Of a stretch of DNA of 64,000 bases, positions 38,540 to 50,400 are shown piece by piece; the stretch's first letter is position 1; each line of letters begins with the position of its first letter. Below the pieces are notes generated by a model. The model was not told where the DNA came from. It ran no database searches and worked only from the letters and a program-made list of their open reading frames with translations. A program made the position numbers and the translations under genes. Source of the stretch: Paulinella micropora (taxonomy: Eukaryota > Cercozoa > Imbricatea > Euglyphida > Paulinellidae); the NCBI GenBank assembly GCA_019918135.1, contig WBZZ01006556.1, positions 1 to 64,000 on the forward strand, in the 5' to 3' direction.

Positions 38540-40410
38540 GTCAATGGGGGAGACGAGAGCGAGAGGGTTGTGTCGCCACGTCTGAGAGCGGGGATCAAGA
38601 CAGGGAAGTATGAGAGTGGGGGCGCGCTAAGAATGTACAAAAAAAAAATCAATAAAAGAATCCTTGACCAAGTTGTAATCTTGGCACTGAGAACTAGAGA
38701 AAGGGAGAGCGAAGGGATATGGGAGGGGAGAAACACGATCTGTCTTCCTCCCCCCTCCCGTCTGAGAACAAGGAGCGGGAGAGGGAAGGGGCATGGAAGG
38801 GGAGAGCACGAATCGTCTTAAGTTCTCTCTCTTAGTACTATAACACGCTAGGTATAGACAGAGCAGGGGACAAAGCCCCCGGAGCCTTCCCTCCCCCTTC
38901 AGCCCGCGCCAGCGGGTTGTAGCACTGAAAATTAGTAGAGGGTGAAGGAGGAGAGGATGGCATGCATCGTCTTAGTCCCCACACACACCTCCCCGTCTGA
39001 GAACGGGGAGCGGGAGGGCAGGGAAAAGCCAAGAAAGTACAAAAAAAATGTAAATTAAAAATTCTTGACAAGGGATACAGGAAGAGGAGGAGCACTCCTC
39101 CCTGCAAATTATGGTCCGAGAAATGAAAGGGGGGAGTGAGTGGAAGAGAGAGAAAGGGGGGGGGTGCCGTTGCTAGTGTCAAGTGTAAGACTTTGTCGAG
39201 TTTTAATCCAGTGTAGACTTTTCTTGCACTTTCTTGGCGCCCCACTTTTCCCCTCCCTCTTACGGACAGGGGGGAAAGATAGATTAAATCCTCCAGGTCC
39301 CTTCTCCTCTTAGTTTTCAGTGTCAAGATTACAACTTTGTCACGGATTTTTTTAATTTTTTTTTTGTATATTTCTTAGCGCGCTCTTGCCGTCCCAATTC
39401 TCAGACAGTGAGGGGGGGGGGGAGAGAAAGAAGCACACCCCCCCCTTCTTCCCCCCTTCCTCTTCTTCTCTCCTTTTCCCTTTCTTTTCCCCTCCCCGTC
39501 TGTCCCCCCTTGTTGTCGGGGCAAATTTTTTTTTTTTTTTTTTTATATTCTTCTGACCTTGCGCACGGTGGCCGAGCTATGGCACGGGGGTAGAACGCCG
39601 TCGGGCCGGCCGGGGCTCTTGTCCTGGCACATTGACCACCGCCCACCCATCCGCCACAGGGTCGTACTGGAGCACGGTGCCCTGCTCCTATTTTTCAGTG
39701 CCCATGTAAGACCGTCGAGCTTTAATTCAGCGCATTCTTTTTCGCACTCTCTTGGCGCCCCTACTCCCCTCCCCCCTTCCCTCCCGCTCCCGATTTCCCC
39801 TTCCCCTGCTCCTTGAGCCCCCCGGGCTCAGGGGGCTCAGGGAGGGAAGAAAGAAAGTGGGAGGGGGGGGGCGCCCCCCTCCATCGGTGGGCTCCAGAAA
39901 AAAGTTTACTTATTTTTGCCCCCCGCTCTGAGGAGGGAGGGGGATGTACCGCGTGCTGCCCTTTCTCTCTCCCGGCTGTCTGTCTGCCGGTCTCAGGGGG
40001 GTTTTGCTTTCCTAGATTTCAATCCAATCCGATTTTTTTTTGGGATGCGTTTGCACACGCAAACAAGGGACGAGGGAAGGGATGGGGAGGAAAAAGAGGA
40101 AGGGGGAAGAAGGGGGAGGGGAGTGATTCCCCCGCCCCCCTCCCTTCCCTCTGTTCCCGTCGCCCTCCCCCCTTTCATTCCCCCCCCCCCGTTTGCTTCT
40201 TTGGTTGTCGGGCAAAAAAATTTTTTTTCCTGTTTTCATATTTTTCATATTTTTCCGACCTTGCGCACGGTGGCCGAGCCATGGCACGGACAGGATGCCG
40301 TCGGGTCCGGCCGGGGCCCTTGCCCACCTGCTACATTGACCACCGCCCTTCCATCCGCCACAGAGCTGCGCTGGAACACAGTGCGCAAGATGTAAAAAAC
40401 TAACATTTTG
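38540..40410. repeat. Mosaic repeat block with orientation switch
   Basis: Minus orientation up to about 39060 (module B complements near 38620-38695 and 39030-39070) and plus orientation from about 39170 (module D/B near 39170-39235, module B near 39315-39390, module A near 39540-39690 and 40236-40395). Module H with GAGCCCCCCGGGCTCAGG lies near 39815 and its hairpin near 39866-39878, followed by the shared 3' flank ending CTAGATTTCAATCCAATCCG (40012-40031), the last bases of the gene scrap known from 22972. No gene. Confidence 0.65.
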
Positions 40411-40412
40411 TA

Positions 40413-40556
40413 CCCCGCCGACTTTCGTAAAAGTCGGCGGGGCTGGTCGTGTCAATATGGACAAGTGGGAAGTAATCTTTATTGGAAAATGCGTACAAAA
40501 ATAGATACGGCAAAAAAAGAAATCGCCGACAGCAAGAAAGGTTGTAGAGAGAGAGA
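40413..40556. repeat. Hairpin-led dispersed repeat, copy 2
   Basis: Begins with a perfect 13-base stem, CCCCGCCGACTTT (40413-40425) and AAAGTCGGCGGGG (40430-40442), loop CGTA. It continues GTCAATATGGACAAGTGGGA, AATGCGTACAAAAATAGATA and GAAATCGCCGACAGCAAGAA to a GA-run. The copy at 46264-46410 keeps the stem perfectly but has loop TACT; the copy at 25650-25785 has lost the left arm. Module B follows directly (40557-40610). Confidence 0.65.
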
Positions 40557-42127
40557 TGCCAAGATTAAAGCTTTGTCAAAAAAAATTTATTAATTTTTTT
40601 TTGTAAATTCTTAGCGCCCCCCCCCCTGCCCTTTTCTTTCCCTCTCCTAGGTCTCAGTGCCAAGTGTAAGACAGTCGAGCTTCAATTCAGCGTATTCTTT
40701 TTCGCACTTTCTTGGCGCGCCCTCCCCCTTCCCTCTCCTCCACTCTCCCCCCCCCTGAGCCCGGGCGGCTGAAAGAGCAGAGAGCAGAACTGAAACAAAA
40801 CTAAGAAGATGCCTACTGAGCCCATGCCGGAGCACCCCCCCCCCCTCCATTTGTCGGGTCCCGTTTGAAGGGGGGGGGGTTGCCTCCCCCCTTTGGCGCT
40901 CCCCTCTCTCTCTCTATGCCCCCTGGGCTTTCTGTCACCCTCCCCTGAGCCCAGGGGGCTCAAGGAGCAGGGAAAGGGGGAGGGGAAGGGCGCAGAAGCT
41001 GCAAACAAAATAAATACATGCAACGCCTCCACTAATCCCCCCGGCCCCTTCCTATCTTAGTTTTCAGTGCCAAAGATTACAACTTTGTCATTAACCATCG
41101 CTCATCCATCCGCCGCAGGGACGTGCTGGAGCGGGAGGCGTTTTATGTATTTATTTCCTTTGTAGCTTCTGCGCCCTTCCCCCCCCCCCTCCCTTTGCCT
41201 GCTCCTTGAGCCCCGCCGGACTCAGGGGCGGGAGGGGGAGGGTGGCAGAAAAGATCTTTGGATATAAGGGGGGGGGGGCGCCAAAGGGGGAACACCCGTC
41301 CCCTGCAAATTCGGGCCCGAAGATAAGGGGGGGTGCCCCGTCATAGGCTCAGTGCCATCTTCTTAGTTTGGTTTCAGTTCTGTCCCCTGCTCTTGAGCCC
41401 CCCGGGCTCAGGGCGGCGGGGGGGGGTAGGGAGGGAGGAAGGGGAGGCACAAAACAAATTTAAAGGAGAGGGGGGGAAGCACGAATTTTCTTAGTCCCCG
41501 TCTGAGACTTGAGAGCGGGAGTGAGAAGGGGGAGGGGCAGGGGGCGCGCTAAGAATGTACAAATAATAAAAAAAATTCGTGACAGTTTTAATTCTGGCAC
41601 TGAGAACTAAGAGAGGAAGAAGAAAAGGGGAGAAGGGGGAGTGGGGCGCCAAGAACTGCAAAAAAAGTTTTTTTAATTAAAACTAAAAAAAGTCTTACAC
41701 TTGACACTGAAAACTAGGAGAGGGAGGAGAAAGGGGAGAGCACGCATTGTCTTAGTCCACACCCCCCTCCCCGTTTGAGAATAGGGAGGGGTAGAAGGGG
41801 CAGGGGAGGAGCAGAAGGCGCGACCCCTGTCTCATCCCACCGTCTGAGAATTTGGACAGGGAGGGGGAAAGGAGGGGGAAGCCAAGAAAGTACGAAAGGG
41901 AAAGGGAGGAAGCAGGAGAGGAGGGAGTAAGAATTGTCTTAGTCCCCCGTCCGAGACTCGGGAGCGGGAGAGAGAAGGAGCAGGGGGAGGGAGCGCGCCA
42001 AGAAAGCGTGAATTTTTTTTTGTTAAAGCCCGACGGTTTTACACTTGGCACTGAGAATTAGGAGAGGGAGAGGGAAGAGGCAGAGGAAGAGGAAGCAAGG
42101 ATTGTTGTAGTCCCCAGTCTGAGAATC
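40557..42127. repeat. Mosaic repeat block
   Basis: Module B near 40557-40620 and 40655-40720; GAGCCCGGGCGGCTGAAAGA and related module H pieces near 40757, 40950 and 41205; a recombinant junction at 41090-41165 where a module A core (CATCCATCCGCCGCAGGGAC) is fused directly to a module H flank (GGCGTTTTATGTATTTATTT); then minus-orientation module B complements near 41560-41600, 41680-41715 and 41995-42060. GGCACAAAACAAATTTAAAG lies at 41446-41465. No gene. Confidence 0.65.
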
Positions 42128-42300
42128 GGGAGCGGGAGAAGGCAGCAAAAGATGACGTCGGGAAAAAAACCCCGCTTGGCCTTCTTTTACAAGAAAGGTG
42201 AGAACGGACGAAGATGGACTGAGCCTGATATGTTTGCTTCGCCGGTGAGCATCCCGTATCGACCACAGGTTTCAAGCTTGGGCTTTGGACACAGACGGGA
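42128..42300 (+). pseudogene. Duplicated coding scrap, copy 2 (unknown protein)
   Basis: The partner of 2163-2410. The frame reads KPRLAFFYKKGENGRRWTEP, then DMFASPVSIPYRPQVSSLGF and GHRREN before entering repeat. This copy has a single AGCCTGA (42222-42228) where copy 1 carries 67 further bases between two. It is followed, as in copy 1, by repeat and then by the shared short scrap CGACTACAAACTCCGTCT (42413-42430). No family is recognised. Confidence 0.45.
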
Positions 42301-42892
42301 GAATGGGAAAGGTGGGGGGGGCGCCCGGCTTTGGGGGGCTTAGTTGAGGCTTTTCATGCATTTTTTTGTAGCTTCTGCGCTCTTCCCCCCCCACCTTGCC
42401 CTTCCCCTGTTTCGACTACAAACTCCGTCTAAGCCATACGACGAGTGACTTCTCCAATGAGGCGGCGCACTCTCTTGACCGACCACGGGGGAGCACTAAT
42501 TGTCTTGGCTCGCCCTGGTCCTTGTGCCCGGACCCGACTTTTCCTGGTGTAGGTCCACGATCACAATGACACTTCATGTCATTTTCGTGGAGCTGTTGAT
42601 CGGCCGTCGCGGAAGCTTTCTGTTCCTGATTTTCGGCGTTAACGCATGTGTCCTGTGCAACATGAAGCCGAGACATGCGTAATTGCCGAAAACCTTCTGC
42701 ACAAGCAACTGCAACATACCTGGAGCGCGCGAGGCGGCTGCCTGACTAGGCGGCCGAACACAGAGCCAAGAACGACCACATGGAGATTTCCCCCGCGCAC
42801 CGAACGCCAAGTACACACAGCTTACAAGCAAGGTGCGTGGGCAAAAAAAGAAAGAAAAAAAACAAGCAACATAGTGTTACCTGGGCCGTGTA
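42301..42892. other. Module H piece and unassigned minus-strand frames
   Basis: A module H fragment (42317-42410) without its full hairpin. From 42413 to 42892 the sequence is largely unique. A minus-strand frame (42416-42676) reads NQEQKASATADQQLHENDMK then CHCDRGPTPGKVGSGHKDQG and is protein-like; it could be a downstream exon of the ubiquitin-protease gene, with TTGCACAG (about 42657-42664 on the minus strand) as possible acceptor. This link is not proven. Confidence 0.35.
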
Positions 42893-43141
42893 GTGCCCGC
42901 TGTTGACGGAAACTCCGTTATGGATAAGCTTGGCGCATATCTCGTATCGGACCCCACAGAAATCAATTTCCTGCGGAATCTCCACCATAGCTACATCCTT
43001 ATCGCTAACAGTGCGGCCATCTGCACAATATGATGGGTGTATCGTTTCAGTTGAAAGATACATATCGAGCTTTGACCAGGGTCCGCGCTAATCACTGTTT
43101 TTTTGCTAGCCTCGCGACTTTTGCAGCCATCGGCGCAACAA
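42893..43141 (-). pseudogene. Ubiquitin-specific protease (USP) fragment with splice donor
   Basis: The minus strand first reads CKSREASKKTVISADP and ICIFQLKRYTHH, the region before and including the conserved USP QLKRY strand. It then, in the next frame, reads DKDVAMVEIPQEIDFCGVRY and EICAKLIHNGVSVNSGHYTA, the USP histidine box (NSGHYTA, catalytic His). The change of frame falls near 43030-43055, so the gene is damaged there. Straight after GHYTAQ comes GTAACA (about 42888-42893), where USPs continue with a conserved W and D-D motif; that position is a normal exon end. USPs remove ubiquitin from substrates. The catalytic cysteine box is absent from this window, so only one exon-sized piece remains. 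Confidence 0.7.
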
Positions 43142-43450
43142 GTGAGGCTCGCTAAGAATGTAAAAGAAATTAATAAAAGAATCCTTGACAAAGTTGTAAT
43201 CTTGGCACTGAGAAGTAAGAGAGGGAGAGCGAAAGGATATGGGAGGGGAGAAGCACGATCTGCCTTCCCCCACCCCCCTTGCCCTTCCTCTCCCGGTTGC
43301 AAATCGTTTCTTGTTCAATAAGAAGCGCGACTAGATGGGACGCGCACACGCTACGGAATGCAAGCCGGGGGGGCTCTTGCGCCGTCCAGTGTCCAGCTCA
43401 GTGTCTGGTTTTAATAAAAAAAATCTTTTAGCTTAGGCCGGAGCTAGGTG
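43142..43450. repeat. Module B complement and short unique stretch
   Basis: Module B complement at 43150-43215 (AATAAAAGAATCCTTGACAA), nearly identical to 38640-38690, then a purine/pyrimidine tract. From 43310 to 43450 the sequence is unique and AT-rich, holding the 3' end of the minus-strand Sel1 gene with TTTTAATAAAAAAAATCTTT (43408-43430), which could serve as its poly(A) region. Confidence 0.5.
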
Positions 43451-43452
43451 TT

Positions 43453-43893
43453 CTAGGGCAGGCCCTTTCTAGCAAGCCACCACCTAGCTCCGGCGTCGCC
43501 CAGCGCGACCGCTCGCGTGAAAAGCTCTTTAGCCTTGGCGCGGTCCTTAGGCACCCCGTCGTCACCAAAGTAATACAGTATGCCCAGCATCTTTAGGGCG
43601 CTGGTGTTGTTCTGGGCAGCGGCTCGTCTGTACCATTCAATAGCCTGAACAATATCTTGTGTCACGCCCTGGCCCCTTTTGTAACAAGCACCGAGCAAGA
43701 ACTGGGCGGCTGCGTGCCCCTGCGCAGCCGCCCGCGCATACCACTGCGCTGCCAGGATCAAGTCCTTGGGCACACCCGCGCCTTGCGAGTAGCAGAGCCC
43801 GAGGTGGCACTGGTACTGTGCGTCGCCCTGCGCGGCCGCCAGCGCGTACCGAGCCGCCCTTGTTTTCTGTCTGGCGCTTGGGCTTTGGGCCAT
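43453..43893 (-). CDS. Sel1-repeat protein, short
   Basis: 146 residues from the ATG at 43893 (MAQSPSARQKTRAARYALAA); an in-frame TTG six codons earlier is not needed. Four canonical Sel1 repeats fill the protein: AAAQGDAQYQCHLGLCYSQG, AAQWYARAAAQGHAAAQFLL with GACYKRGQGVTQDIVQAIEW, AAAQNNTSALKMLGILYYFG, and KAKELFTRAVALGDAGARWW. It is the full-length reference for the shortened copy at 4768-5031. The 5' flank TTGCCGGAAAATTCGGAC and further upstream GTGTGATATAGCTGAAAAAC (minus strand) recur as small repeats elsewhere. A scaffold role is inferred. Confidence 0.88.
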   Translation of the reverse strand: MAQSPSARQKTRAARYALAAAQGDAQYQCHLGLCYSQGAGVPKDLILAAQWYARAAAQGHAAAQFLLGACYKRGQGVTQDIVQAIEWYRRAAAQNNTSALKMLGILYYFGDDGVPKDRAKAKELFTRAVALGDAGARWWLARKGLP

Positions 43894-44252
43894 GTCCGAA
43901 TTTTCCGGCAAAACTTAGTTTTTCAGCTATATCACACACCCAGAAATTTGGCGACAAATTTCAGGGCTTAAAAAAAAGAGAAAGGAACAGAGTGCTCGCC
44001 AAATCCTAGTCGAGTGTGTCTCCCCCTCCCCTCTCTCTTCTCTCGCCCCTCTTCTTTCTCTCGCCCCTGTCCCTTCTCTCGCCCCTGTCACTGCCCTCGT
44101 CCCGCACCTCAGAAGAAAGAGGGAAGGGGGGGGGACGGGCAAAAAAAAACTTGGTCATTCGCTCAACTCCCCCTAAAAAAAGCCAGCGTTTTTTCCTGTT
44201 GGATACGGTCAAGAAAGGCAATACACCGGGGTTTTCTGGCAGTTGTTGCAAA
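43894..44252. repeat. Sel1 gene 5' flank repeats
   Basis: TTTTCCGGCAAAACTTAGTT with CAGCTATATCAC (43911-43945) is a relative of elements at 29738 and 32087. Then a CTCTCGCCCCTCTTCTTTCT-type imperfect tandem array (44035-44100), then CTTGGTCATTCGCTCAAC (44149-44166) and GGTCAAGAAAGGCAATACAC (44207-44226), relatives of 32010-32110. No gene. Confidence 0.45.
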
Positions 44253-44460
44253 CCGCTGCATCGGCGGCAGCAGGCCCGCCGAGGCTGTACAACGACCAGA
44301 TTATCTACCAGCCCGAACACGGACGAGGGATGACTAGACCAACGGAAATGACATCTTTTGAGGGGCAAACTGGAAGCTGTGGTGTCCAGCCCCGCCTTGG
44401 TGGAGGAGCTGCCTTTTCGGCGGGTCAGGTCCTTGTGCCACCTCTGCTCGTTCCCTTTGT
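44253..44460 (+). pseudogene. F-box/LRR gene scraps, rearranged
   Basis: Plus-strand pieces of a paralogue of the 5231-6922 gene in the wrong order. First comes the C-terminal end: AAAGPPRLYNDQIIYQPEHG then a degenerate region ending GMTRPTEMTSFEG, matching LQLLYDGQIIYP and DDPTNENDIF. Directly after it a more N-terminal piece: KLEAVVSSPALVEELPFRRV, matching LSSPASVEELELKRI. The nucleotide match to the complement of 5233-5350 is readable by eye (AAATGACATCTTTTGA). The scrap then ends in a module A arm. Confidence 0.55.
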
Positions 44461-47400
44461 TGTTGGGCAACAACTTTTTTTTTTCCTTTTTTCATATTTT
44501 CCTGACCTTGCGCACGGTGTGTCGAGCTAGTATGGCACGGTATCTGCTCCTAGTTTTCAGTGCCCCAAGTGTAAGACCGTCAAGTGGGCCGGATGCTGCG
44601 GCAGCCTGAGGGTGCCGTTGCAAGTGTCAAGTGTGATGCTTTGTCGAGTTTTAATTCAGCGTGATTTTTCTTGCACTTTCTTGGCGCCCTACTTTCCCTG
44701 TCCCTTCCCCTTCCCTCTCTTGCTCTTGCTCCCGATTCTCAGACAGTGAACTAAGACAATTCGTGCTTCCTCCTTCCCTGCCTCTTCCCTCCCCCTTTCT
44801 CCCTCCCCCCGTCTGTTTCCTTTGTTGTCGGGTCAAATTCTTTTTCCTTTTTTCATATTTTTCTGACCTTGCGCACGGTGGCCGAGCCATGGCACGGACA
44901 GGACGCCGCCGGGGTAGTGAGGGCTCCTGTCCTCCTGGCACATTGACCACTGCCCATCCATCCGCCGCAGGGTCGTGCTGGAGCACGGTGCGCAAGATCT
45001 GCGGAAATAGGAAAAGTATGACAAGTAGAAAAAAGAATTTCTTTGGACGTGTTTGCACGCGCAAACAAGGGACGAAAGGAGGGGAAGGGGGAGGATGAAT
45101 GGCGCAGAAGCTACAAACAAAATAAATACATGCAACGCCTCCACTAACCTTCCCTATGCCGGGCCCTTCTCCTCTTAGTTTTCAGTGCCAAGATTACAAA
45201 TTTGTCACGGATTTTTTTTAAATTTTTTTGTACACCGGCAAAGCGCGCCCCTGCCCTCCCGATTCTCAGACAGTGAGAAAGGGCGGGTAGAAGCACATCT
45301 CCCTTCTTCTCCCCCTTCTTTTCCTCCCCCCCCCCTTCTTCCCTTCCCCCGTCTGTTCCCTTTTTTGTCGGGCAAAAAAAATTTTTTTTCCTCGTTTAAT
45401 ATTTTTCTGACCTTGCGCACGGTGGCCGAGCCATGGCACGGACAGGATGCAGTCGGGCCGGTCGGGGCCTTTGTCTTCCTAGTACATTGACCACCGCCCA
45501 TTCATTCGCCGCAGGGTCGTGCTGGAGCACGGTGCCCTGCTCCTAGTTTTCAGTGTCCAATGTAAGACCGTCGAGCTTTAATTCAACGCATTCTTTTTCG
45601 CACTCTCTTGGCGCCCCTACTCCCCCCCCCCCTTCCCTCCCGCTCCCGATTTCCCCTTCCCGTGCTCCTTGAGCCCCCAGGGCTCAGGGGGCTCAGAGGG
45701 AGGGAAGAAAGAAAGGGGGAGGGGGGGGGCGCCCCACCCCATCGGTGGGCTCCAAAAAAAATTTTACTTATTTTTGCCCCCCGCTCTGAGGAGGGAGGGG
45801 GTTGTGCCGCGTGCTGTCCCTTTTTCTTCCCAGCTGTCTGCCGGTCTCAGGGGGGTTTGCCTTCCTAGATTTCAATCCAATCCGATTTTTTTTGGGATGC
45901 GTTTGCACGCGCAAACAAGAGACGAGGGGAGGGAGGGGGAGGAGAAAGAGGAAGAGGGAAGAAGGGGAAGGGGAGTGATTCCCCCGCCCCCCTCCCTTCC
46001 CTCTGTTCCCGTCGTCCCCCCCCCATTTCATTCCACCCCGTTTGTTTCTTTGGTTGTCGGGCAAAGAAAAAAATTTCCGCAGATCTTTTCATATTTTTCA
46101 TATTTTTCCGACCTTGCGCACGGTGGCCGAGCCATGGCACGGACAGGACGCCGTCAGGATTGTGAGGCCCTTGTCCACCTGCTACATTGACCACCGCCCG
46201 TCCATCCGCCGCGGAGCTGCGCTGGGGCACAGTGCGCAAGATGTAAAAAACTAACATTCTGTACCCCGCCGACTTTTACTAAAGTCGGCGGGGCCGGGCC
46301 GTGTCAATATGGACAAGTGGGAAGTAATCTCTATTGGAAAATGCGTACAAAAATAGATACAGTAAACAAAAGAAATCGCCGACAGCAAGAAAGGTTGTAG
46401 AGAGAGAGAGATGCCAAGATTAAAGCTTTGTCAAAAAAAATTTATTAATTTTTTTTTGTAAATTCTTAGCGCCCCCCCTGCCCTTTCTCTTTCCCTCTCC
46501 TAGGTCTCAGTGGCAAGTGTAAGACAGTCGAGCTTCAATTCAGCGTATTCTTTTTCGCACTTTCTTGGCGCGCCCTCCCCCTTCCCTCTCCCGCTCTCCG
46601 TTCTCAGATGATAGGCAAGCACAGATCGTGCTTTTCCCTTCCCTGCCTCTTGCTTTTTGTTAATGGTGCTGCGTGCTTGTCACGGTTTTTCTTGCGTTAA
46701 TGGTGCTGCGGCAGGTACGACAGTAGGGCGGGGGCTGCTGCTCTCCCCCCTTGCCCTTCTCCGCCCCCTCCCCTTGCTCGTCTGTTTCTTTGGTTGTCAG
46801 ACAATTTTTTTTTCCTCTTTTCATATTCCTGCAGATATTTTTCTGACCTTGCGCAAGGTGGCCGAGTCATGGCACGGACAGGACGCCGTCGGGGTTGTGA
46901 GGCCCCCTGCCCCCATAGCACAATGACCACCGCGCCATCCATCCGCCGCGGGGGGGCAAGGGGGAACAGAGGGACGAGAGAGGGGACGGGGATGGAGAGC
47001 ACACCCGCCCCTCCCTGTACACGTTCTCAGTGCCAAGATTAAAATTTTTTCTTTTAGTAATTTCTTTTCGCGTGATTTTTCTTGTACACCGGCGAAGCGC
47101 GCCCCTACCCTCCCCTCTCCCCTCAGACAACAACAACCTCCCCTTCCCTCCTTTCATATTTTTCTGACATTGCGCACGGTGGCCGAGCTATGACACGGAC
47201 AAGAAGCCGTCGGGGTAAGCGAGGGGCTCTTGTCCTTCTGGCACACATGACCATGGGGGCAGTACCATTCGCCGCAGGTCGTGCTGGAGCACGGTGCTCC
47301 GCTCTTAGTTTTCAGTGCCCGAGAGTACGACCGTCGAACTGTAATTCAGCGTACATTACGTTTTCTTGGCGCGGCCCCTGCCCCTGTCCCTCTCCCGCTC

Positions 47401-50400
47401 CCTGTTCTCAGTGCCAATATTAAAACTTTGTCAGGGATTTCTTTTTTCGCGTGATTTTGTACACCGGCGAAGCGCGCCCCTGCCTCTTCCCTCTGCAAGA
47501 TCTGCGGAAATATATGCGGGAATATGAAAAGTGGAAAAGAAATTTTTTTTGGAACGCGTTTGCACGCGCTCTGAGGAGGGACGAGGGGAGGGGAAAGATA
47601 GCAGTGGACAGGGGGGACAGAGGGACGAGAGGGAGCACACCCCGCCCCCTTCTTCCCCCCTTCCTCTTCCTCCCTCCTTCCCCCTTTCTTTTTCCCCTGC
47701 CCGTCTGTTTTTCTTGTTGTCGGGCAATTTTGTTTCCTTTTTTCATATTTCCGCAGGTCTTGCGCACGGTGGCCTAGCTATGGCACAGACAGCACGCCGT
47801 CGGGGTAGTGATGCTCTTGTACGACCGTCGAGTGGGCCGGATGCTGTGGCAACCTGAGGGTGCCGTTGCAAGTGTCAAGTGTAAGACTTTGTCGAGCTTT
47901 AATTCAGCGTATTTCGTACATTCTTAGCGCCCCCTCCCCTCTCCCCTCCTCTGAGCCCAGGGGGGCTCAAGGCGCCCCCCCCCCCTCCCTCTGCAAGATC
48001 TGCGGAAATATCTGCGGGAATATGAAAAGTGGAAAAGAATTTTTTTTAGAACGCGTTTGCACGCGCTCTGAGGAGGGACAAGAGGAGGGAGGGGATAGCA
48101 GGGGACAAGGGAAACAGAGGGACGAGAGGGAGGACGAGGGGAAGCACACCCCGCCCCTTCCTGTACACGTTCTCAGTACCAAGATTAAAATTTTTTCTTT
48201 TAGTAATTTCTTCTCGCGTGGTTTTTTCGTGTACACCGGCGAAGCGCGCCCCTACCCTCCTTTCATATTTCTCTGACCTTGCGCACGGTGGCTGCGCTAT
48301 GGCACGGACAGGAAGCCGTCGGGGTAAGTGGAGGGGCTCTTGTCCTTCTAGCACATTGACAACCGCCCATCCATTCGCCGCAGGTCGTGCTGGAGCACGG
48401 TGCTTTGCTCCTAGTTTTCAGTGCCAGAGTGTAAGACTGTCGAGCTTTAATTCAGCGTAAATTACGTTTTCCTGGCGCGCTCTCCGCCCTTTCCCTCTCC
48501 CTCTCCCTATTCTCAGTGCCAAGATTGAAATCTTGTCAGTAAAACCTTTTATTAAATTTTTCTTGTACACCGGCGAAGCGCGCCCCTGCTCCTCCTTCCC
48601 TGCCTCTCCCCTATGCAAGGATATGCGGAAATATCTGCAGGAATATGAAAAATGGAAAGCAACAATTTTTTTTGGAACGCGTTTGCACGCGCTCTGAGGA
48701 GGGACAAAAGGAGGGGGGAAGGAATAAGCAGATGACAAAGGTGAGAGGGGCGACGAGAGTGAGAGGGAGGGCTACAACAGGTCTTCCTCACGGCGGCCCA
48801 GCCGAGCGTCTGTGTGGGATTTTCTTTCTGCGCAAGTAGGTTTTGGCGCCAAATTGGCGCTTACGGCCGTTTCCCCGGGAAAGCTAAGACGTACTGCCCG
48901 GCTGGACCCTGGCGGGCGCACCCTACCTCTGGACGGCACAATTTGGCGCCAAATCTAGCTGGGGCCGTTCCGGAGGCTCAAGGAGCAGGGGGAAGGGGGA
49001 GGGGAAGGGCGCAGAAGCTGCAAAAGAAATAAATACATGCAACGCCTCCACAGGTCGGCCTCCCCTCTGTTCATATCCCCGCGGACCCTGCGCACAGTGG
49101 CCGAGCTATGACACGGACAGGACGCCGTCGGGACCGGCCGGGGCTCCGACGGCGTCCTAGCACATTGACCACCGCCCATCCATTCGCGCAGGGTCGTGCT
49201 GGAGCACGGTGCCCCGAGAGTAAGGCCGTCGAGCTTTAATTCAGCGTATTCTTTTTCGCACTCTCTTGGCGCGCGAGTAGAGCACAGACGGTGCCGGCCA
49301 GGATTCATGGCTCGGGCTACCGCAGCGACATGACGTGGGCCGGATGCTGCGGCAGCCTGAGGGTGCCGTTGCAAGTGTCAAGTGTAAGACTTTGTCGAGT
49401 TTTAATCCAGCGTAGACTTTTCTTGCACTTTCTTGGCGCCCTACTCCTCCTCCCTCTCCCTTCCCTTCTTTCCCCCTCTGTTCTCTTTGTTGTCGGGCAA
49501 AAAAAATTTTCCGCAGATCTTTTTATATTTTTCTGATCTTGCGCACGGTAGCCGAGCCATGGCACGGACAGGACGCCGTCGGAGTAGTGAGGCTTTTGTC
49601 CTCCTAGCACATTGACCACGGGGGCAGTACCATCCGCCGCAGGGTCGTGCTGGGGGCACGGTGATCCGCTCCTAGTTTTCAGTGCTAATTCAGCGTGGAC
49701 TTTCTTGCACTTTCTTGGCGCCCCACTCTCTCCTGTCCCTTCCCTCTCCCTCTTGGTTCTCAGTGCTAGGATTAAAACTTTGTCAACAATTTTTTTATTG
49801 ATCTTTCTTGTACACCGGCGAAGCGCGCCCCTGCCCTCCCTTCTCCCGCTCCTACCCCCGATTCTCCGACAGTGACGGGGGGGGGGATGCACACCCCGCC
49901 CTTTTCTTCCCCGCCCCCCTTCCTCTTCCTCCCTTTTTTCCCCCTTCTTTTTCCCCCCGTCTGTTCCCTTTGTTGTCGGGCAAAAAAAATCTCCACAGAT
50001 CTTTTCATATTTTTCCGACCTTGTGCATTGTGGCTGAGCCATGGCACGGACATGACGCCGTCGTCGGGGGTAGTGAGGCCCTTGTCCTCCTAGCACAATT
50101 GACCACGGGGCAGTACCATCCGCCGCAGGGTCGTGCTGGAGCACGGTGCACATGATCCGCGGAAATATCTGCGGAAATATGAAAATTGGAAATGAAAATT
50201 TGTTTTGGAACGCGTTTGCACGCGCAAACAAGGGACGAGGGGAGGGGGGGGGTAGCAGGGGACAAGGGAAACAGAGGGACGAGAGTGAGGGGGGGGGAAA
50301 GCACACCCCCTTCTTCCTCCCTTCCTCTTCCTCCCTCCTTCCCCCCTTTATTTCGTTTTCCCCGTTTGTTCCCCCCCTTGTTCTCGGGCCAACATTTTTT

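Noticed and set aside
40460-40600. Frame reading KMRTKIDTAKKEIADSKKG in the hairpin-led repeat
   Set aside because: It is protein-like in one copy, but the other two copies break the frame with length changes, so selection on protein is unlikely.
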